A stretch of 64,000 nt of DNA from SZUA-547 sp963669315 (GTDB lineage Bacteria > Pseudomonadota > Alphaproteobacteria > Rhodobacterales > Rhodobacteraceae): the NCBI GenBank assembly GCA_963669315.1, contig OY770021.1, positions 3,822,458 through 3,886,457 of the forward strand, written 5' to 3'. The number at the start of each line of letters is the position of its first letter. Position 1 is the first letter of the stretch. Below, in pieces: positions 62,271 through 64,000 of the stretch. The position numbers and the translations under genes are program-made. The notes under the pieces were generated by a model. That model ran no database searches and was not told the origin of the DNA. It saw only the letters and a program-made list of their open reading frames with translations.

Positions 62271-62774
62271 CTAGAACGGGATGTCGTCATCCATTCCGCC
62301 GCCGCCGCCGCCGCCACCTTGAGGCGCGCCTCCACCGCCGCCGGACGATCCGCCACCATAGCCGCCTCCGCCGCCCATATCGGACGACCCGCCGCCATAG
62401 CCTCCACCGCCGCCGCCTTCATTGCGGCCGTCCAACATGGTCAGCTCTGACCGATAGGGACGCAGCACGACTTCGGTGGTGTAGCGGTCATTCCCGCTCT
62501 GGTCGGTCCATTTACGGGTCTCTATCTGACCTTCCAGATAGATCTTGGAGCCTTTGCGCAGATAATTCTCGGCCACCTTCACCAGAGGCTCCGAAAAAAT
62601 CGCGACCCGGTGCCATTCGGTGCGTTCGCGCTGCTCGCCCGAGCCCCGGTCTTTCCACCGCTCAGACGTCGCCACGGAAAGGTTGGCCACCTTGCCGCCA
62701 TTCTGCATGTGGCGAATTTCCGGATCCCGACCCAGATTTCCAACCAGGATCACTTTATTCACGCTACCCGACAT
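62271..62774 (-). CDS. ssb: Single-stranded DNA-binding protein
   Basis: A 167-residue SSB. Residues 1-110 form the OB fold (VNKVILVGNLGRDPEIRHMQ, EWHRVAIFSEPLVKVAENYL, KGSKIYLEGQIETRKWTDQS). A glycine-rich linker of about 45 residues, built from GGG, GGYGGGSS and GGGG units, leads to the acidic tip DDDIPF that recruits repair proteins. The ATG 62774 is conserved. It is divergent from uvrA; a LexA box lies 90 bases upstream, so expression is likely SOS-induced. Confidence 0.97.
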   Translation of the reverse strand: MSGSVNKVILVGNLGRDPEIRHMQNGGKVANLSVATSERWKDRGSGEQRERTEWHRVAIFSEPLVKVAENYLRKGSKIYLEGQIETRKWTDQSGNDRYTTEVVLRPYRSELTMLDGRNEGGGGGGYGGGSSDMGGGGGYGGGSSGGGGGAPQGGGGGGGGMDDDIPF

Positions 62775-62863
62775 ATGTCGCCTCCACCGAATCTCTTACG
62801 GGAATCTGTTTGCGCGACGTTAGCGGAGCGGCGGGGCTTGCGCCACCGGCCAATGGTTAATAT

Positions 62864-62878
62864 GTTCCTTTTTTGTTC
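62864..62878. promoter_or_regulatory. LexA (SOS) operator between ssb and uvrA
   Basis: GTTC (62864-62867), seven bases of C and T, then GTTC (62875-62878) is an exact alphaproteobacterial LexA site (GTTC-N7-GTTC). It lies 90 bases from the ssb start and 87 from the uvrA start, so one site can serve both promoters. Confidence 0.85.
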
Positions 62879-62964
62879 GCGCATTTCGGATTGCGTTGCG
62901 AACCACTCGTACTACTTGTTCCGAGTCGCCAAGTTTTGAAAGCCGCCATATAAGTCCCGCGCCG

Positions 62965-64000
62965 ATGTCAGAGCAGAAATTCATCTCCGTCCGCGGGGCT
63001 CGTGAGCACAACCTCACCAGCGTCGATGTGGACATTCCGCGCGACGCGCTGACGGTAATCACCGGGCTCTCGGGCTCGGGCAAATCCTCGCTGGCATTTG
63101 ATACGATCTATGCGGAGGGGCAGCGCCGCTATGTGGAATCGCTGTCGGCCTATGCGCGGCAGTTTTTGCAGATGATGCAGAAGCCGGATGTGGATCATAT
63201 TGAGGGGCTGAGCCCGGCGATCTCCATCGAGCAGAAGACGACCAGCCGCAATCCGCGCTCCACGGTCGGCACGGTGACGGAGATCTATGATTATCTTCGC
63301 CTGCTGTTCGCCCGCGCCGGCACGCCCTTCAGCCCGGCCACCGGCCTGCCGATCGAGGCGCAGGAGGTCAGCCAGATGGTTGACCGCGTCATGGCGATGG
63401 AGGAGGGGAGCCGCGCCTATTTGCTGGCCCCGATCATCCGCGACCGCAAGGGCGAGTACCGCAAGGAGTTTCAAGAACTTAAGAAGCAGGGCTTTCAGCG
63501 CGTGAAAGTCGATGGCGAGTTCTATGAGCTGGATGAACCGCCGACTCTCGACAAGAAATTCCGGCACAATATCGACGTCGTGGTCGACCGACTGGTGGTG
63601 AAAGAGGGGCTGGAGACCCGCCTCGCCGACAGTCTCACCACCGCGCTGGGTCTCGCCGATGGGATCGCGGTGATCGAGACCGCCCCCCGAAAAAATGAAG
63701 AGGGCGAAGGCGACCCGGAACGCATCATCTTCTCGGAAAATTTCGCCTGTCCGGTCTCTGGTTTCACGATTCCAGAGATCGAGCCGCGGCTGTTTTCCTT
63801 CAATGCGCCGTTCGGCGCCTGCCCGGATTGCGACGGATTGGGGGTCGAGCTGTTCTTCGACTCGCGGCTTGTCGTGCCAGACAGCTCATTCTCGCTCTAT
63901 CAAGGCGCGCTGGCGCCGTGGTCGAAGTCGAAAAGCCCGTATTTCAAGCAGACGATCGACGCGATTTCGAAACACTACGAGTTTTCGATCCATGACCCGT
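62965..64000 (+). CDS. uvrA: Excinuclease ABC subunit A, 3' partial
   Basis: Damage-recognition ATPase of nucleotide excision repair; 345 of the expected 950 or so residues are visible and the gene runs off the right end. The first Walker A is TGLSGSGKSSLAFDT near residue 33. GQRRYVESLSAYARQFLQMM and GLSPAISIEQKTTSRNPRST are diagnostic, and a zinc-module start appears at FGACPDCDGLG. The ATG 62965 fits the conserved N terminus (ISVRGAREHNLTSVDVDIPR). Divergent from ssb with a shared LexA operator. It acts with Mfd, encoded at 24709 in this window. Confidence 0.97.
   Translation, partial: MSEQKFISVRGAREHNLTSVDVDIPRDALTVITGLSGSGKSSLAFDTIYAEGQRRYVESLSAYARQFLQMMQKPDVDHIEGLSPAISIEQKTTSRNPRSTVGTVTEIYDYLRLLFARAGTPFSPATGLPIEAQEVSQMVDRVMAMEEGSRAYLLAPIIRDRKGEYRKEFQELKKQGFQRVKVDGEFYELDEPPTLDKKFRHNIDVVVDRLVVKEGLETRLADSLTTALGLADGIAVIETAPRKNEEGEGDPERIIFSENFACPVSGFTIPEIEPRLFSFNAPFGACPDCDGLGVELFFDSRLVVPDSSFSLYQGALAPWSKSKSPYFKQTIDAISKHYEFSIHDP

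Overview
The window is ordinary, gene-dense chromosome of a GC-rich alphaproteobacterium. Gene content and order fit Rhodobacterales or a close relative: an iscR-suf cluster with YIP1-like genes between sufD and sufS, cysS-cimA-squalene-synthase-like, divergent ssb/uvrA with a GTTC-N7-GTTC LexA box, patatin-bdhA, and ghrA beside rodA-mrdA-mreDCB. The placement is inferred from gene families, since no rRNA gene is present. I saw no tRNA, insertion sequence, prophage, CRISPR array or convincing pseudogene. Two genes run off the ends (an AsmA/YhdP-like protein at the left, uvrA at the right).

Layout. 1-5.9 kb: YhdP-like envelope protein, tyrS, anmK, an alpha/beta hydrolase. 5.9-15.6 kb: one long Fe-S cluster operon (iscR, cysteine desulfurase, sufB, a YbjQ-like gene, an unknown gene, sufC, sufD, two YIP1-like membrane genes, sufS, a CDF transporter), with an IscR-type operator over its promoter and a UUCG-loop terminator-like hairpin just before sufC. 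15.6-28.9 kb: penicillin acylase family enzyme, a beta-hydroxyacid dehydrogenase, an amidoligase, rpe, small envelope or unknown genes, a sugar dehydrogenase, hemB, mfd, a DsbA-family protein. 28.9-33.1 kb: acyl-CoA synthetase, XRE-cupin regulator, patatin, 3-hydroxybutyrate dehydrogenase. 33.1-36.7 kb: a probable small RNA, an orphan YejA-like binding protein, a LysE-type exporter, DUF502. 36.7-43.6 kb: ghrA and the cell-shape operon mreB-mreC-mreD-mrdA-rodA. 43.6-50 kb: leuA with its leader, a MORN-repeat protein, nadE-gltX. 50-57.2 kb: metallo-beta-lactamase-fold enzyme with a small coiled-coil gene, a winged-helix/TPR protein, then the leader, cysS, cimA and an NDUFAF6-like gene. 57.2-64 kb: trmFO, a small anchored protein, gyrA, DUF3144, ssb, uvrA.

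The most interesting signals are too small for ordinary gene calling. Upstream of leuA lies a 28-codon leader peptide with five Leu codons near its end. Upstream of cysS-cimA lies a 14-codon leader (MNTAPAIIGICIIR) with five Ile codons and one Cys codon. Both are followed by mutually exclusive hairpins with the geometry of ribosome-controlled attenuation, both seem to start at or very near the transcription start, and neither has a U-tract. LeuA and CimA are homologous acyl-CoA condensing enzymes at the entry to leucine and isoleucine synthesis, so the window may hold two independently wired attenuators. Second-tier signals are a Hfq-type small RNA candidate at 33.3 kb, the hairpin inside the suf operon, and unrecognised passenger genes in that operon.
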